From Petralouisia muris (GTDB taxonomy: Bacteria; Bacillota; Clostridia; Lachnospirales; Lachnospiraceae), in the NCBI RefSeq assembly GCF_004793545.1, contig NZ_SRYA01000026.1, positions 1 to 64,000 of the forward strand: a stretch of 64,000 bases of DNA, read 5' to 3'. Numbering within the stretch: position 1 is the first letter of the stretch; each line of letters begins with the position of its first letter. The notes under the pieces are model-generated. The model was not told the DNA's origin. It saw only the letters and a list, made by a program, of their open reading frames with translations, and did not search any database. Positions 15,793 to 23,532 of the stretch are shown here, in pieces. Made by a program: the position numbers and the translations under genes.

Positions 15793-17446
15793 TTATATTT
15801 TTCAGTATTGGGATGCCATACAGAGCGGCACCGTAACAGTAGGCGAGTGGATAAGGACCATTTACAGAATCCTTGTGGATGGCCTTAAAGGTGGCAAGTG
15901 GGATTTTGACGGAAACAAGGCAGACAAGGCCATAACTTTCATAGAAAACTTTTGCCACCATTCCGAGGGCCGGAACGATTTACTGAAATTAGAATTGTGG
16001 CAGAAAGCCATTGTAAGTGCCATATTCGGCATCATGGACAAAAGGACCGGGTATAGGCAGTTTAGGGAGGTTTTCATTGTTGTTGCCCGTAAGAACGGGA
16101 AAACATTGTTCGCCGCCGCCATAGCGGCGTATATGGCATACATAGACGGGGAGTATGGGGCAAAGGTTTATTTCCTTGCCCCAAAACTGGACCAGGCGGA
16201 CCTTGTGTATGATGCGTTTTACCAGATTGTCCAGGCAGATGACGAACTGGAAAGCATCACGAAGAAACGCCGGAGCGATATTTATATCAAGGAATTTAAC
16301 ACAAGCATCAAAAAGATTGCCTTTAATTCCAAAAAATCAGACGGTTTCAATCCGCAGATGGTTGTCAATGATGAAATGGAAGCCTGGCCGGGGGACCAGG
16401 GCTTGAAACAGTATGAAGTAATGACTTCCGCCCTGGGGGCCAGGAAGCAGCCGCTTATATTGTCTATATCAACGGCAGGGTACATAAATGACGGGGTATA
16501 TGATGAACTGATGCGGCGTGCAACGTCATTCTTAAAGGGCAATTCCAAGGAAAGCCGGATTCTGCCTTTCCTTTACATGATTGACGATATAGAGAAATGG
16601 GACAGCCTGGAAGAACTGAAAAAGAGCAACCCGAACCTGGGCGTTTCCGTAACAGAGGAATTTTACATTGAGCAGATAGAGATTGCAAGGGCATCCCTTT
16701 CAAAGAAAGTGGAGTTCCTTACCAAGTATTGCAATATCAAGCAAAATTCCAGTGTGGCATGGCTTGACTATTGGGACGTGATGAAAGCCGTAAACGAGGA
16801 CATACACCTTACTTTGGAGCAGTTCCGGGGCTGTTATTGCGTGGGCGGAATAGACCTTTCACGGACAACGGACCTTACGGCGGCATCAATCGTTATCTGG
16901 AAGAACGGGAAATGGAACGTCATTACAAAATTCTATATGCCAAAGAAACGGTATGAAGTGGCCGTGAATGAAGATAATGTGCCTTATAACTTGCACCGGG
17001 AACGGGGGTTCCTGGAAATATCCGGGGAAAACCAGGTGGATTACAAGGACGTGTATAAATGGTTCATAGAACTGGTAAAGGTTTATAAAATCCGTCCGTT
17101 GAAAATCGGTTATGACCGATACATGGCCGGGTATCTGATAGATGAACTTAAAATGGCCGGGTTTCAGACGGATGACGTTTACCAGGGCACCAACCTAACC
17201 CCTATCCTACATCAATTTGAGGGGGATTTAAAGGATGGCAAGTACAACCTGGGGGACAATACCCTTTTGGCATCCCATCTTTTGAACGTGGCCGTGGAAA
17301 TCAATGTGAATGACAGCCGCATGAAGCCCGTAAAGATTGAAAAACGGTTAAGGATAGACGGGGCGGTTTCTGTCTTTGATGCAATGACAATGGTTTCAAA
17401 ATACCATAGCGAGATAGGAAAAAAGCTAATGAACGAAGCGGCATAG
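15782..17446 (+). CDS. Terminase large subunit
   Basis: A 554-residue HK97-type packaging motor. The ATPase part has a Walker A variant VVARKNGKTLFAA (about residues 100-112) and Walker B QMVVNDEMEAW (about 196-206). The coupling motif appears as LILSISTAG. The C-terminal RNase H-like nuclease starts at CVGGIDLSRTTDLTA (about 356-370), with further acidic residues in KIGYDRYMAG and VSVFDAMTM. Length and gene order are normal. It overlaps the small subunit by 11 bases. Confidence 0.95.
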   Translation: MGNNYIFQYWDAIQSGTVTVGEWIRTIYRILVDGLKGGKWDFDGNKADKAITFIENFCHHSEGRNDLLKLELWQKAIVSAIFGIMDKRTGYRQFREVFIVVARKNGKTLFAAAIAAYMAYIDGEYGAKVYFLAPKLDQADLVYDAFYQIVQADDELESITKKRRSDIYIKEFNTSIKKIAFNSKKSDGFNPQMVVNDEMEAWPGDQGLKQYEVMTSALGARKQPLILSISTAGYINDGVYDELMRRATSFLKGNSKESRILPFLYMIDDIEKWDSLEELKKSNPNLGVSVTEEFYIEQIEIARASLSKKVEFLTKYCNIKQNSSVAWLDYWDVMKAVNEDIHLTLEQFRGCYCVGGIDLSRTTDLTAASIVIWKNGKWNVITKFYMPKKRYEVAVNEDNVPYNLHRERGFLEISGENQVDYKDVYKWFIELVKVYKIRPLKIGYDRYMAGYLIDELKMAGFQTDDVYQGTNLTPILHQFEGDLKDGKYNLGDNTLLASHLLNVAVEINVNDSRMKPVKIEKRLRIDGAVSVFDAMTMVSKYHSEIGKKLMNEAA

Positions 17447-17472
17447 GGGGCATCCGGCAGCAGGATTTTAAA

Positions 17473-17501
17473 GTGGGTCAGAATTTCAACACGAATATAT
17501 T
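17473..17501 (+). promoter_or_regulatory. Candidate late promoter or recurring junction motif (site 2)
   Basis: GTGGGTCAGAATTTCAAC at 17473-17490 is nearly identical to 33602-33619 (one base differs). TATATT follows 15 bases after GGGTCA. It sits between TerL and the portal gene. Confidence 0.4.
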
Positions 17502-17526
17502 TACAATGGGTCCATGGGCGTGTTCC

Positions 17527-18834
17527 ATGGGCCTATTTTTGAGGAAAGGGGGTAATAGTACGGGAATCATTGCAAACGTGTTTGGAGCCTTTAGGGCGAA
17601 GTACAGACCGCTTTTATTGAGCCGTGGGGAATATGTGCCAACGGGGACGTTACGGGACAATGACATTGTGGGAGCCATAGCGGATGCCATAGCAAAGAAC
17701 GTGGGCAAGCTACAGCCCCAGGTAATCCGAAAGGATGAAAAAGGGCTGACGGTGAAAAATGACTATCTGGCAAGGCTTTTGACCTTGCGGCCATGCCCGG
17801 AAATGTCAACCTATGATTTCCTTTACCGCATAGCATCCGATTTGGTTTATACTTCCAATTCCTTTTCCGTGATTTTCTACAACGAGGATTTCACAAGGGT
17901 AACGAGCATACAGACGATTACAACGAAGAGTTACCGCATTTTTGAGGATGACCGCCACAACGTCCTATTCCGCTTCCGTTGGGATTATGACGGGGAAACG
18001 TACACGGTGCCTTACCAGAACGTCATCCACATAAAGGCGAGGTATAACAAAAAGCGGTTCCTGGGAACGTCCCCGGATATTGAGTTAAAGCGGAGCCTGG
18101 ACCTTGTGGAAACATCCGGGGAAATCATAAAAAACATGGTAAGCCGTTCCAATTCGCTTGCCGGGTATCTGAAATATAGCAACCTGGCGGATGATGAAGA
18201 ACTGAAAAAGATTGCCAGGGATTTCCAGGATGCCTATATGAACAAAGAGAACGCCGGGGGGATTGCGGCGATTGACAGCACCGTGGAATTTAAAGAGATA
18301 ACGCAGAGGACCCCAAACGTGCCTACAGCACAAATAACTTTCTTGCGTGATAACGTATACCGCTATTACGGCGTGAATGAAAAGGTGCTGACTTCCACCC
18401 TTTCAGACCAGGAATGGATTTCATTTTATGAAAATGTGATTGAGCCTATAGCAATCCAATTGGGTTATGAGTTCACATTTAAACTTCTTACGCCAAGGGA
18501 AATAGGGTATGGAAACAAGATAGAGTTTACCGCCAACCTTTTGCAGTATGCAACATTGCAGACCAGGGACACCATAGGCGGAAATATGTTTGACCGTGGA
18601 GCCATGACAATAAACGAATACCGGGCACTTATGTATTACGGGCCGGTAGAGGACGGGGACGTGCGTATGGTTTCGCTGAACTATGTAAAAGCCGGGGACC
18701 AGAGCCTTTACCAGGTGGGGCAGGACGGGCAGCAGGGCGGAGATGGGGAACCGCCGCCGGGGCAGCAGGACAGACAACGCCGGGCAATGGAAGCGGCGGC
18801 CCGTGCTTATTTTACGGCCATGAAAGGGGGTTAG
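17527..18834 (+). CDS. Portal protein (HK97 family)
   Basis: A protein of about 435 residues forming the dodecameric channel at the capsid vertex. Features are the N-terminal MGLF followed by a hydrophobic/basic stretch, the conserved middle with VGAIADAIAKNVGKLQPQV, LARLLTLRPCPEMSTYDFL and VIHIKARYNKKRFLGTSPD, and a Gln/Gly-rich disordered C-terminus. The exact start is uncertain: the frame is open from a GTG at 17473 and AAAGGGGG occurs at about 17544-17551. I use MGLF by analogy with other portals. Gene order (TerL, portal, protease, capsid) is canonical. Confidence 0.9.
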   Translation: MGLFLRKGGNSTGIIANVFGAFRAKYRPLLLSRGEYVPTGTLRDNDIVGAIADAIAKNVGKLQPQVIRKDEKGLTVKNDYLARLLTLRPCPEMSTYDFLYRIASDLVYTSNSFSVIFYNEDFTRVTSIQTITTKSYRIFEDDRHNVLFRFRWDYDGETYTVPYQNVIHIKARYNKKRFLGTSPDIELKRSLDLVETSGEIIKNMVSRSNSLAGYLKYSNLADDEELKKIARDFQDAYMNKENAGGIAAIDSTVEFKEITQRTPNVPTAQITFLRDNVYRYYGVNEKVLTSTLSDQEWISFYENVIEPIAIQLGYEFTFKLLTPREIGYGNKIEFTANLLQYATLQTRDTIGGNMFDRGAMTINEYRALMYYGPVEDGDVRMVSLNYVKAGDQSLYQVGQDGQQGGDGEPPPGQQDRQRRAMEAAARAYFTAMKGG

Positions 18835-18838
18835 GAGG

Positions 18839-19609
18839 ATGCCGGGGACAAAGAAAAGATTTATGGCGTGCCGGGACGGGGCACACGCAACCGTGGAAAG
18901 GTTCTATGAGTTCAAGAACGAAACGGAAACCACCGTGGACCTGTATTTCTACGGGGACATTGTTTCGGACTGGTGGGGAGCCTGGCAGGAAGAGGACCAG
19001 TACCCGGAAGCGATAAAGAATTTCCTGGCGGAAGCAGGGGGAAAGGATTTAAACATATACATCAATTCCGGCGGCGGTTCGGTATTCGCCGGGATTGCCA
19101 TTTACAATATGCTGAAAAGATACCAGGGAAAGAAAACCGTCCATGTGGATGCCCTGGCCGGGTCCATTGCTTCCGTCATTGCATTTGCGGACAGCGATAT
19201 GCCAACCATACCGTCAAACGCCTATCTGATGATTCACAAGCCATGGGCAGGATGCGAGGGGAACGCCACGGAACTTAGGAAGATGGCGGAAACCCTGGAT
19301 GCCGTGGAAAGCGGCATTTGGAGCATTTACGCCGAACACCTGGCGGAGGGCGTGGACATTGAAACGGTGAAAGGGCTGATGGAAGCGGAAACGTGGCTGA
19401 ACGGGAGCCAGGCGGCGGAATATTTCCGGGTAAAGGTGGGGGAGGAAAACACCATTGCCGCAGCGGTGCAGGATTACACGAAACTGTATTGCCATAATGC
19501 ACCAAAGGAGATATTGGAGCCGGAGGGAGCAGCAGGGCAGCAGGACACCGGGGAGCAGGAAAGGCGGAAAGAGATTGTTTCACTTGCCATGGAGTACATG
19601 ACAAAGTGA
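18839..19609 (+). CDS. ClpP-like head maturation protease
   Basis: A 256-residue serine protease of the ClpP fold that processes capsid precursors. Visible elements are INSGGGSVFAGIAIYNML (oxyanion loop), DALAGSIASVIAFA with the catalytic Ser (about residue 104), and YLMIHKPWAG with the catalytic His (about 129). The C-terminus is acidic and Gln-rich. It starts 4 bases after the portal stop, with GGAGG immediately before the ATG, and precedes the major capsid gene as expected. Confidence 0.9.
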   Translation: MPGTKKRFMACRDGAHATVERFYEFKNETETTVDLYFYGDIVSDWWGAWQEEDQYPEAIKNFLAEAGGKDLNIYINSGGGSVFAGIAIYNMLKRYQGKKTVHVDALAGSIASVIAFADSDMPTIPSNAYLMIHKPWAGCEGNATELRKMAETLDAVESGIWSIYAEHLAEGVDIETVKGLMEAETWLNGSQAAEYFRVKVGEENTIAAAVQDYTKLYCHNAPKEILEPEGAAGQQDTGEQERRKEIVSLAMEYMTK

Positions 19610-19634
19610 GGGAGTAAGAAAGGAGAATAGAGCA

Positions 19635-20861
19635 ATGACAAGAGAAGAGTTGATGAAACTTTCCAAAAAGGAACTTAAAAACCGTGTGGCGGACCTGGGG
19701 AAGAAAGCCCAGGCACTTTCCGGCCAGGAATTGACGGATGCCATGGACGAAGCCCGTTTGATTGGTGAAATCCTGGATGAAATCAAGGTAAGGGAAGAGT
19801 TGATGGCGGCGGCCACGGCGGCAGGGACGGCGGACCCGGAAGAGGGGGCAGAGGAACCGGGAGCCGGAGAGGGGAGCCAGGAACCGAAAAACCAGGCCAG
19901 GGCGAAGAGCGGCAGGGCGTTAAAGGACGGGAAGAAAGTCACATTTAAGGCAAAGGTGTTGGCAAGCCCCAGGAACGCACTTTCCACCGCCAACGGGATT
20001 GTGATGCCGCAGCATGACAGCCCGGATATTTCCCCCACGTTCAACAATGTATCTTCCCTCATTGACCGGGTGCATACCGTTCCGCTTCCGGGCGGCGAAA
20101 GCTACAAGCGGCCTTATGTGGTTTCCTACGGGGACGGGGCAGGAAGCACCGCAGAGGGAGCGGACTACAACGCTTCAGAGCCGGAATTTAACTATGCGGA
20201 GATTGTACGGGAGAAGATAACGGCCTATGCCGAAGAGCCGGAAGAAATGATTAAGCTGCCGGATGCGGATTATGATGCCGTGGTGGAGGACAGCGTGACC
20301 CGTGCAATCAAGCGTTACGCTTCCAGACAGATTTTAGTGGGGCCGGGCGGCACTGGAAAGTTCCGTGGCATCTTCTATAACCCAACCGAGAAAAAAGAAC
20401 AGGTGATTGACCCGACCACGGACATTACCACGATTACGGCCATTGATGACGGAACCCTGGATGAAATCATCTATTCCTATGGCGGTGATGAAGATGTGGA
20501 GGACATTGCCGTGCTTATCCTCAATAAAAAGGACCTTAAAAGGTTCGCTAAATTGCGTGACAAGCAGGGAAGAAAGGTATACACAATCAAGAACCATGGC
20601 AACACGGGGACCATTGACGAAGTGCCCTATATCATCAATTCCGCTTGCGGAGAGGTTGGCGGCACCGCCGGGACATACGCCATGGCATACGGGCCGTTAT
20701 CCAATTATGAAGTGGCGATTTTCAGTGATATTGATGCAAAGAAATCCGAACATTACAAATTCAAGCAGGGCCAGGTTGCTTACCGGGCGGATGTGTTCAT
20801 GGGCGGAAACGTGGTTGCCAAGAATGGATTCATCCGTGTAAAGAACCCGGCGGCAAATTAG
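19635..20861 (+). CDS. Major capsid protein (HK97 fold)
   Basis: A 408-residue capsid precursor. The first 115 or so residues are a charged, helical and Glu/Gly/Ala-rich delta (scaffold) domain, probably removed by the upstream protease. The HK97 fold then begins near NGIVMPQHDSPDISPTFNN. Typical segments are VHTVPLPGGESYKRPYV, IKRYASRQILVGPGGTGKFRGI, AVLILNKKDLKRFAKLRD and QGQVAYRADVFMGGNVV. AAAGGAG precedes the ATG. Position and length are normal for the family. Confidence 0.93.
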   Translation: MTREELMKLSKKELKNRVADLGKKAQALSGQELTDAMDEARLIGEILDEIKVREELMAAATAAGTADPEEGAEEPGAGEGSQEPKNQARAKSGRALKDGKKVTFKAKVLASPRNALSTANGIVMPQHDSPDISPTFNNVSSLIDRVHTVPLPGGESYKRPYVVSYGDGAGSTAEGADYNASEPEFNYAEIVREKITAYAEEPEEMIKLPDADYDAVVEDSVTRAIKRYASRQILVGPGGTGKFRGIFYNPTEKKEQVIDPTTDITTITAIDDGTLDEIIYSYGGDEDVEDIAVLILNKKDLKRFAKLRDKQGRKVYTIKNHGNTGTIDEVPYIINSACGEVGGTAGTYAMAYGPLSNYEVAIFSDIDAKKSEHYKFKQGQVAYRADVFMGGNVVAKNGFIRVKNPAAN

Positions 20862-20883
20862 GGAGCAGGAAAGGCGGCAGGGC

Positions 20884-21195
20884 ATGACAAAGGAAGAACT
20901 GATTTCCAGGGCAAAATTGCGGATTCGCAAAATGTCAAAGGATGCCTTGGACGGGGACGTGGGGCAACTGGTAGAGGTTGCCCTTGCAGACCTAAAGCGG
21001 ATAGGGGTGCATCCGTCATACTTAGACCCGGAGGATATAAAGGACCCGTTGATTGTGGAAGCCGCTTTACTTTATGCGGATGCCAACTTTGGGCACCCGG
21101 CCAACCACAAGGAACTGATGGAATCCTATAACATGATTTGCACGAAAATAAAGGGCGGTGGCTACAATCGAAGCAATAGTGAAGCTGTTGGTTAA
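20884..21195 (+). CDS. Head-tail connector (gp6-like)
   Basis: A 103-residue helical protein of the HK97 gp6-like adaptor type that forms a ring below the portal. It begins TKEELISRAKLRIR and contains LKRIGVHPSYLDPEDIKDPLIVEAALLYADANFG, a characteristic four-helix arrangement. It follows the major capsid protein directly. It overlaps the next gene by 38 bases. Confidence 0.75.
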   Translation: MTKEELISRAKLRIRKMSKDALDGDVGQLVEVALADLKRIGVHPSYLDPEDIKDPLIVEAALLYADANFGHPANHKELMESYNMICTKIKGGGYNRSNSEAVG

Positions 21196-21445
21196 GAAGA
21201 ACCAAAAGGAATACCTGGAAAAGGAAGCCTACGGAACCATACACCCGGTGGGCCGTGATGAATTTACGGCAGCAGGACAGAAGAGTTTCAAGGCATCCAT
21301 GATGGTTGAGGTTTGGGGATTTGAATATGAGGGGCAGACGGAAATCATGGTGGACGGCAGGAAATTGGCAGTCTATCGGACATACGGCCCCAGGAGTGAC
21401 GGGAAGATTGAACTTTACGCCGGGGAAAGGGTTGGTAAGAATTGA
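21158..21445 (+). CDS. Head closure / head-tail joining protein
   Basis: A 95-residue beta-rich protein starting with GTG at 21158, after AAAGGGCG. The sequence FKASMMVEVWGFEYEGQTEIMVDGRKLAVYRTY fits the small beta-barrel stoppers found in the second connector position of HK97-type phages. It overlaps both neighbours (38 bases upstream, 4 downstream), which is usual in this module. Assignment rests on position and fold-like pattern. Confidence 0.6.
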   Translation: MATIEAIVKLLVKKNQKEYLEKEAYGTIHPVGRDEFTAAGQKSFKASMMVEVWGFEYEGQTEIMVDGRKLAVYRTYGPRSDGKIELYAGERVGKN

Positions 21446-21837
21446 GGACATCCATTGACGGCCTGGGGGATTCCATAATGTCACAGTTGGAGGAATGGAC
21501 CAACGGGGAATTGAAACAAGCCGTAAACGAGGGATTGAAAGAAACAGCCGCCGCAGCGGAAAGGGCATTGAAGCAGGGCGGACCGTACACGGAGAGGACC
21601 GGGAAATATACAAAGGACTGGACACATGATGTAAGGGGCAGCAGGGCATCCGCCATTACTGGATTGAACGGATATTCCGTATATAACCAAAAACATTACC
21701 AACTGACCCATTTACTGGAAAAAGGACACCAGGCAAGGAACGGAGGCAGGGTAAGGGCGTTTGAACATATCGGCCCCGTAAATGACACCCTGGGGGAATT
21801 GGCCGTACAGAAGATAACGCAGAAAGTGAGGGGATAG
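21442..21837 (+). CDS. HK97 gp10-like connector protein
   Basis: A 131-residue protein with the recognisable HK97-gp10 pattern: an N-terminal helix, RTGKYTKDWTHDVRGSRASAITGLNGYSVYNQKHYQLTHLLEKGHQARNGGRVRAFEHIGP. The LLExGhxxxxGGRVxxxxHI segment is typical. The start is a TTG overlapping the previous stop. Probably part of the head-tail interface. Confidence 0.85.
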   Translation: MRTSIDGLGDSIMSQLEEWTNGELKQAVNEGLKETAAAAERALKQGGPYTERTGKYTKDWTHDVRGSRASAITGLNGYSVYNQKHYQLTHLLEKGHQARNGGRVRAFEHIGPVNDTLGELAVQKITQKVRG

Positions 21838-21838
21838 C

Positions 21839-22216
21839 GTGGGGGTTGAAGAACTGGTGCAGAGGGCAAAGGCGTTTTCCGTAAAATACGGAATACCACT
21901 TGCAAAGAACCAATTTGAGGGAACCGTTGATGACCCGGTGCCGCCGCTTCCCTATATGGTTTATATGCTTCCGCATGACACGGGCAGGGGAGCGGACAAC
22001 CTAAACAATTTAAAGGCAAGGGATTTTGACCTGGAATTGTATACCGTGGCGGATGATGAAGAACGGGAGGACCTGGCCGGAAAGATGGAAGCGGAGATTT
22101 TCCAGGATGTGGAATATGAAATGTATCTTGCCCCTATCCCGGATGAAGAATGTTTCCAGACGGCCTATGAGGTAAAGGGATTGCTTACCAAGACGAAAGG
22201 AGCGAAGAGAGCATGA
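21839..22216 (+). CDS. Tail terminator / tail completion protein
   Basis: A 125-residue protein starting with GTG one base after the gp10-like stop. The sequence PPLPYMVYMLPHDTGRGADNLNNL and FDLELYTVADDEEREDLAGKMEAEI matches gp17-like tail-completion proteins, which cap the tail tube at the head end. Overlaps the major tail protein gene by 4 bases. Confidence 0.75.
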   Translation: MGVEELVQRAKAFSVKYGIPLAKNQFEGTVDDPVPPLPYMVYMLPHDTGRGADNLNNLKARDFDLELYTVADDEEREDLAGKMEAEIFQDVEYEMYLAPIPDEECFQTAYEVKGLLTKTKGAKRA

Positions 22217-22830
22217 ACAAAGAAAGCATTGTTTTGGGTTCCGGCGATTTGTATTGTACGGAGTTCATGGGGGCAGACAAGGAACTGCCGACAAATGAGG
22301 AACTGGAAAAAGAGGAAAACCGCCTGGGGCATATCAAGGGCGGCGCAGAAATCGAGTATGCGCCCTCTTTCTATGAAGCCAAGGACGATATGGGCAAGGT
22401 TTCCAAAGTCATCATCACGGAAGAGGAAGCAACCCTTAAATCCGGGATTATGACCTGGTGCGGAACCACCTTACAGAAGTTATGCCAGACGGCAAGGGTC
22501 ACGGAGGACAAAGCAAAGAAGAAACGCATTGTGAAGATTGGAGGAATCGGCAATGCGGACGGAAAGAGGTATGTTCTCCATTTTGTACATAAAGACACGG
22601 TGGACGGGGACGTAAGGGTAACAATCGTTGGAAACAACCAGGCCGGATTTACCATTGCCTTTGCCAAGGACAGCGAAACCGTCATTGATGCGGAGTTTAA
22701 GGCACAGCCCATGGACAAGGAGGGCACGCTTATTCTGTATGAAGAGGATATGGACGTTACAGAGGAAGTGGCAGGACCCGAAAGCGGAGGGGGACAAAGC
22801 GCAGAAGAGGAACCCGGCGGCGAAGTGTAA
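22213..22830 (+). CDS. Major tail (tube) protein
   Basis: A 205-residue protein forming the siphovirus tail tube. It begins ESIVLGSGDLYCTEF and has internal AEIEYAPSFYEAKDDMG and the C-terminal ADSETVIDAEF-like block (FAKDSETVIDAEFKAQPMD), typical of Firmicute tube proteins. A disordered Gly/Glu-rich tail ends the protein. It is followed by a strong hairpin, consistent with a need for high expression relative to the downstream chaperones. Confidence 0.85.
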   Translation: MNKESIVLGSGDLYCTEFMGADKELPTNEELEKEENRLGHIKGGAEIEYAPSFYEAKDDMGKVSKVIITEEEATLKSGIMTWCGTTLQKLCQTARVTEDKAKKKRIVKIGGIGNADGKRYVLHFVHKDTVDGDVRVTIVGNNQAGFTIAFAKDSETVIDAEFKAQPMDKEGTLILYEEDMDVTEEVAGPESGGGQSAEEEPGGEV

Positions 22831-22838
22831 GACTGTAA

Positions 22839-22869
22839 GAGCGGCCAGGGAGAAGCCCCCAGGCCGCTT
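22839..22869 (+). terminator. Hairpin after tail tube gene (attenuator)
   Basis: GCGGCC (22841-22846) pairs with GGCCGC (22862-22867), with an inner GGG/CCC stem. There is no T run, so partial termination or mRNA stabilisation is more likely than full termination. Confidence 0.45.
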
Positions 22870-22893
22870 ATTCCATGAAAGGAGAATGAGGGC

Positions 22894-23250
22894 ATGGCAG
22901 TAAAGGAATTTAATTGCAACAAGCTGAAAAGGACGTTCTGGCCGTTCACGTTGAAAGACAAGGTGGACGGGGACGGGAACGTGGTGGAAAAGGGCAGGAA
23001 AATCATTGTGAGGATGCCGCAGAAACAAGTCTTTGAAGCCATTAAGGAAATCCAGGGAATGGAAGAGGAAAACGCCACGGTGGAGGACACGGAAGCCATT
23101 TACAGACTGTTGGCGGCGGTTCTGAACAATAATATGGCCCGTGTAAGGGTCACGGAAAAGGACCTGGAGGATTATGACATAGAAGAGTGTACGGCAATCC
23201 TGGAAGCATACATGGCGTTTGTGGACGAACTGAAAACGAACCCAAACTAA
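22894..23250 (+). CDS. Tail assembly chaperone gpG-like
   Basis: A 118-residue protein in the position of lambda gpG, between the tail tube and tape measure genes. It is charged and partly helical (MPQKQVFEAIKEIQGM; IEECTAILEAYMAFVDEL). Its last sense codons form the heptamer C CCA AAC directly before the TAA stop. A minus-one frameshift there produces the longer gpGT form. AAAGGAG precedes the ATG. Confidence 0.85.
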   Translation: MAVKEFNCNKLKRTFWPFTLKDKVDGDGNVVEKGRKIIVRMPQKQVFEAIKEIQGMEEENATVEDTEAIYRLLAAVLNNNMARVRVTEKDLEDYDIEECTAILEAYMAFVDELKTNPN

Positions 23251-23528
23251 CCATTCCCTTTTATCCACGCCAGGATAAAGGGGAAGATATACCGTACACG
23301 TTGCTTACACGCCCGGAAAAACTGGTGATGGACTATTGCCATATAGACATTTACGAAGTGCAGGAAATGGAGATTGACGTTTATCTGTTTTTTATGCGTG
23401 AAGCAATGATTTATGAAAATTCACAGACCGAAGAGGGCCGGGAATATCTGAAAAACTGTTGGCGGATGGAGCAGACGAAGCCGGACCGTGAGGGGCTACG
23501 AAGAAATTTCAAGAAGAAAGGGGGCTGA
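22894..23528 (+). CDS. Tail assembly chaperone gpGT fusion (minus-one frameshift)
   Basis: The extended form of the tail chaperone, about 211 residues. Ribosomes read 22894-23247, slip back one base at CCCAAAC (23241-23247) and continue in the -1 frame as LTIPFYPRQDKGEDIPYT to the stop at 23526-23528. The T part contains VMDYCHIDIYEVQEMEIDVYLFFMREAM, the usual aromatic/acidic helix of gpT-like extensions. Both products would bind the tape measure during tail assembly. The T part has no plausible independent ribosome site or start. Confidence 0.8.
23241..23283 (+). promoter_or_regulatory. Programmed -1 ribosomal frameshift signal
   Basis: CCCAAAC lies exactly in the X XXY YYZ register of the gpG frame, immediately before TAA (23248-23250). 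After an 8-base spacer, CCCTTTTATCC (23256-23266) pairs along its whole length (one G-U) with GGATAAAGGGG (23273-23283) around a 6-base loop. Slippery site, spacer and stimulatory stem are all standard. Confidence 0.85.
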
Positions 23529-23532
23529 TACC

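Noticed and set aside
17473-17526. GTG at 17473 as the portal start
   Set aside because: It lies inside the recurring GTGGGTCAGAATTT motif with no ribosome site; MGLF at 17527 is the more usual portal start, though the true start remains uncertain.
22839-22869. Hairpin after tail tube gene as a full terminator
   Set aside because: It has no T tract, and the downstream tail genes need the same transcript.
23187-23246. An independent start for the gpT-like frame at 23187
   Set aside because: It would lie within gpG with no ribosome site; the CCCAAAC signal explains access to this frame.
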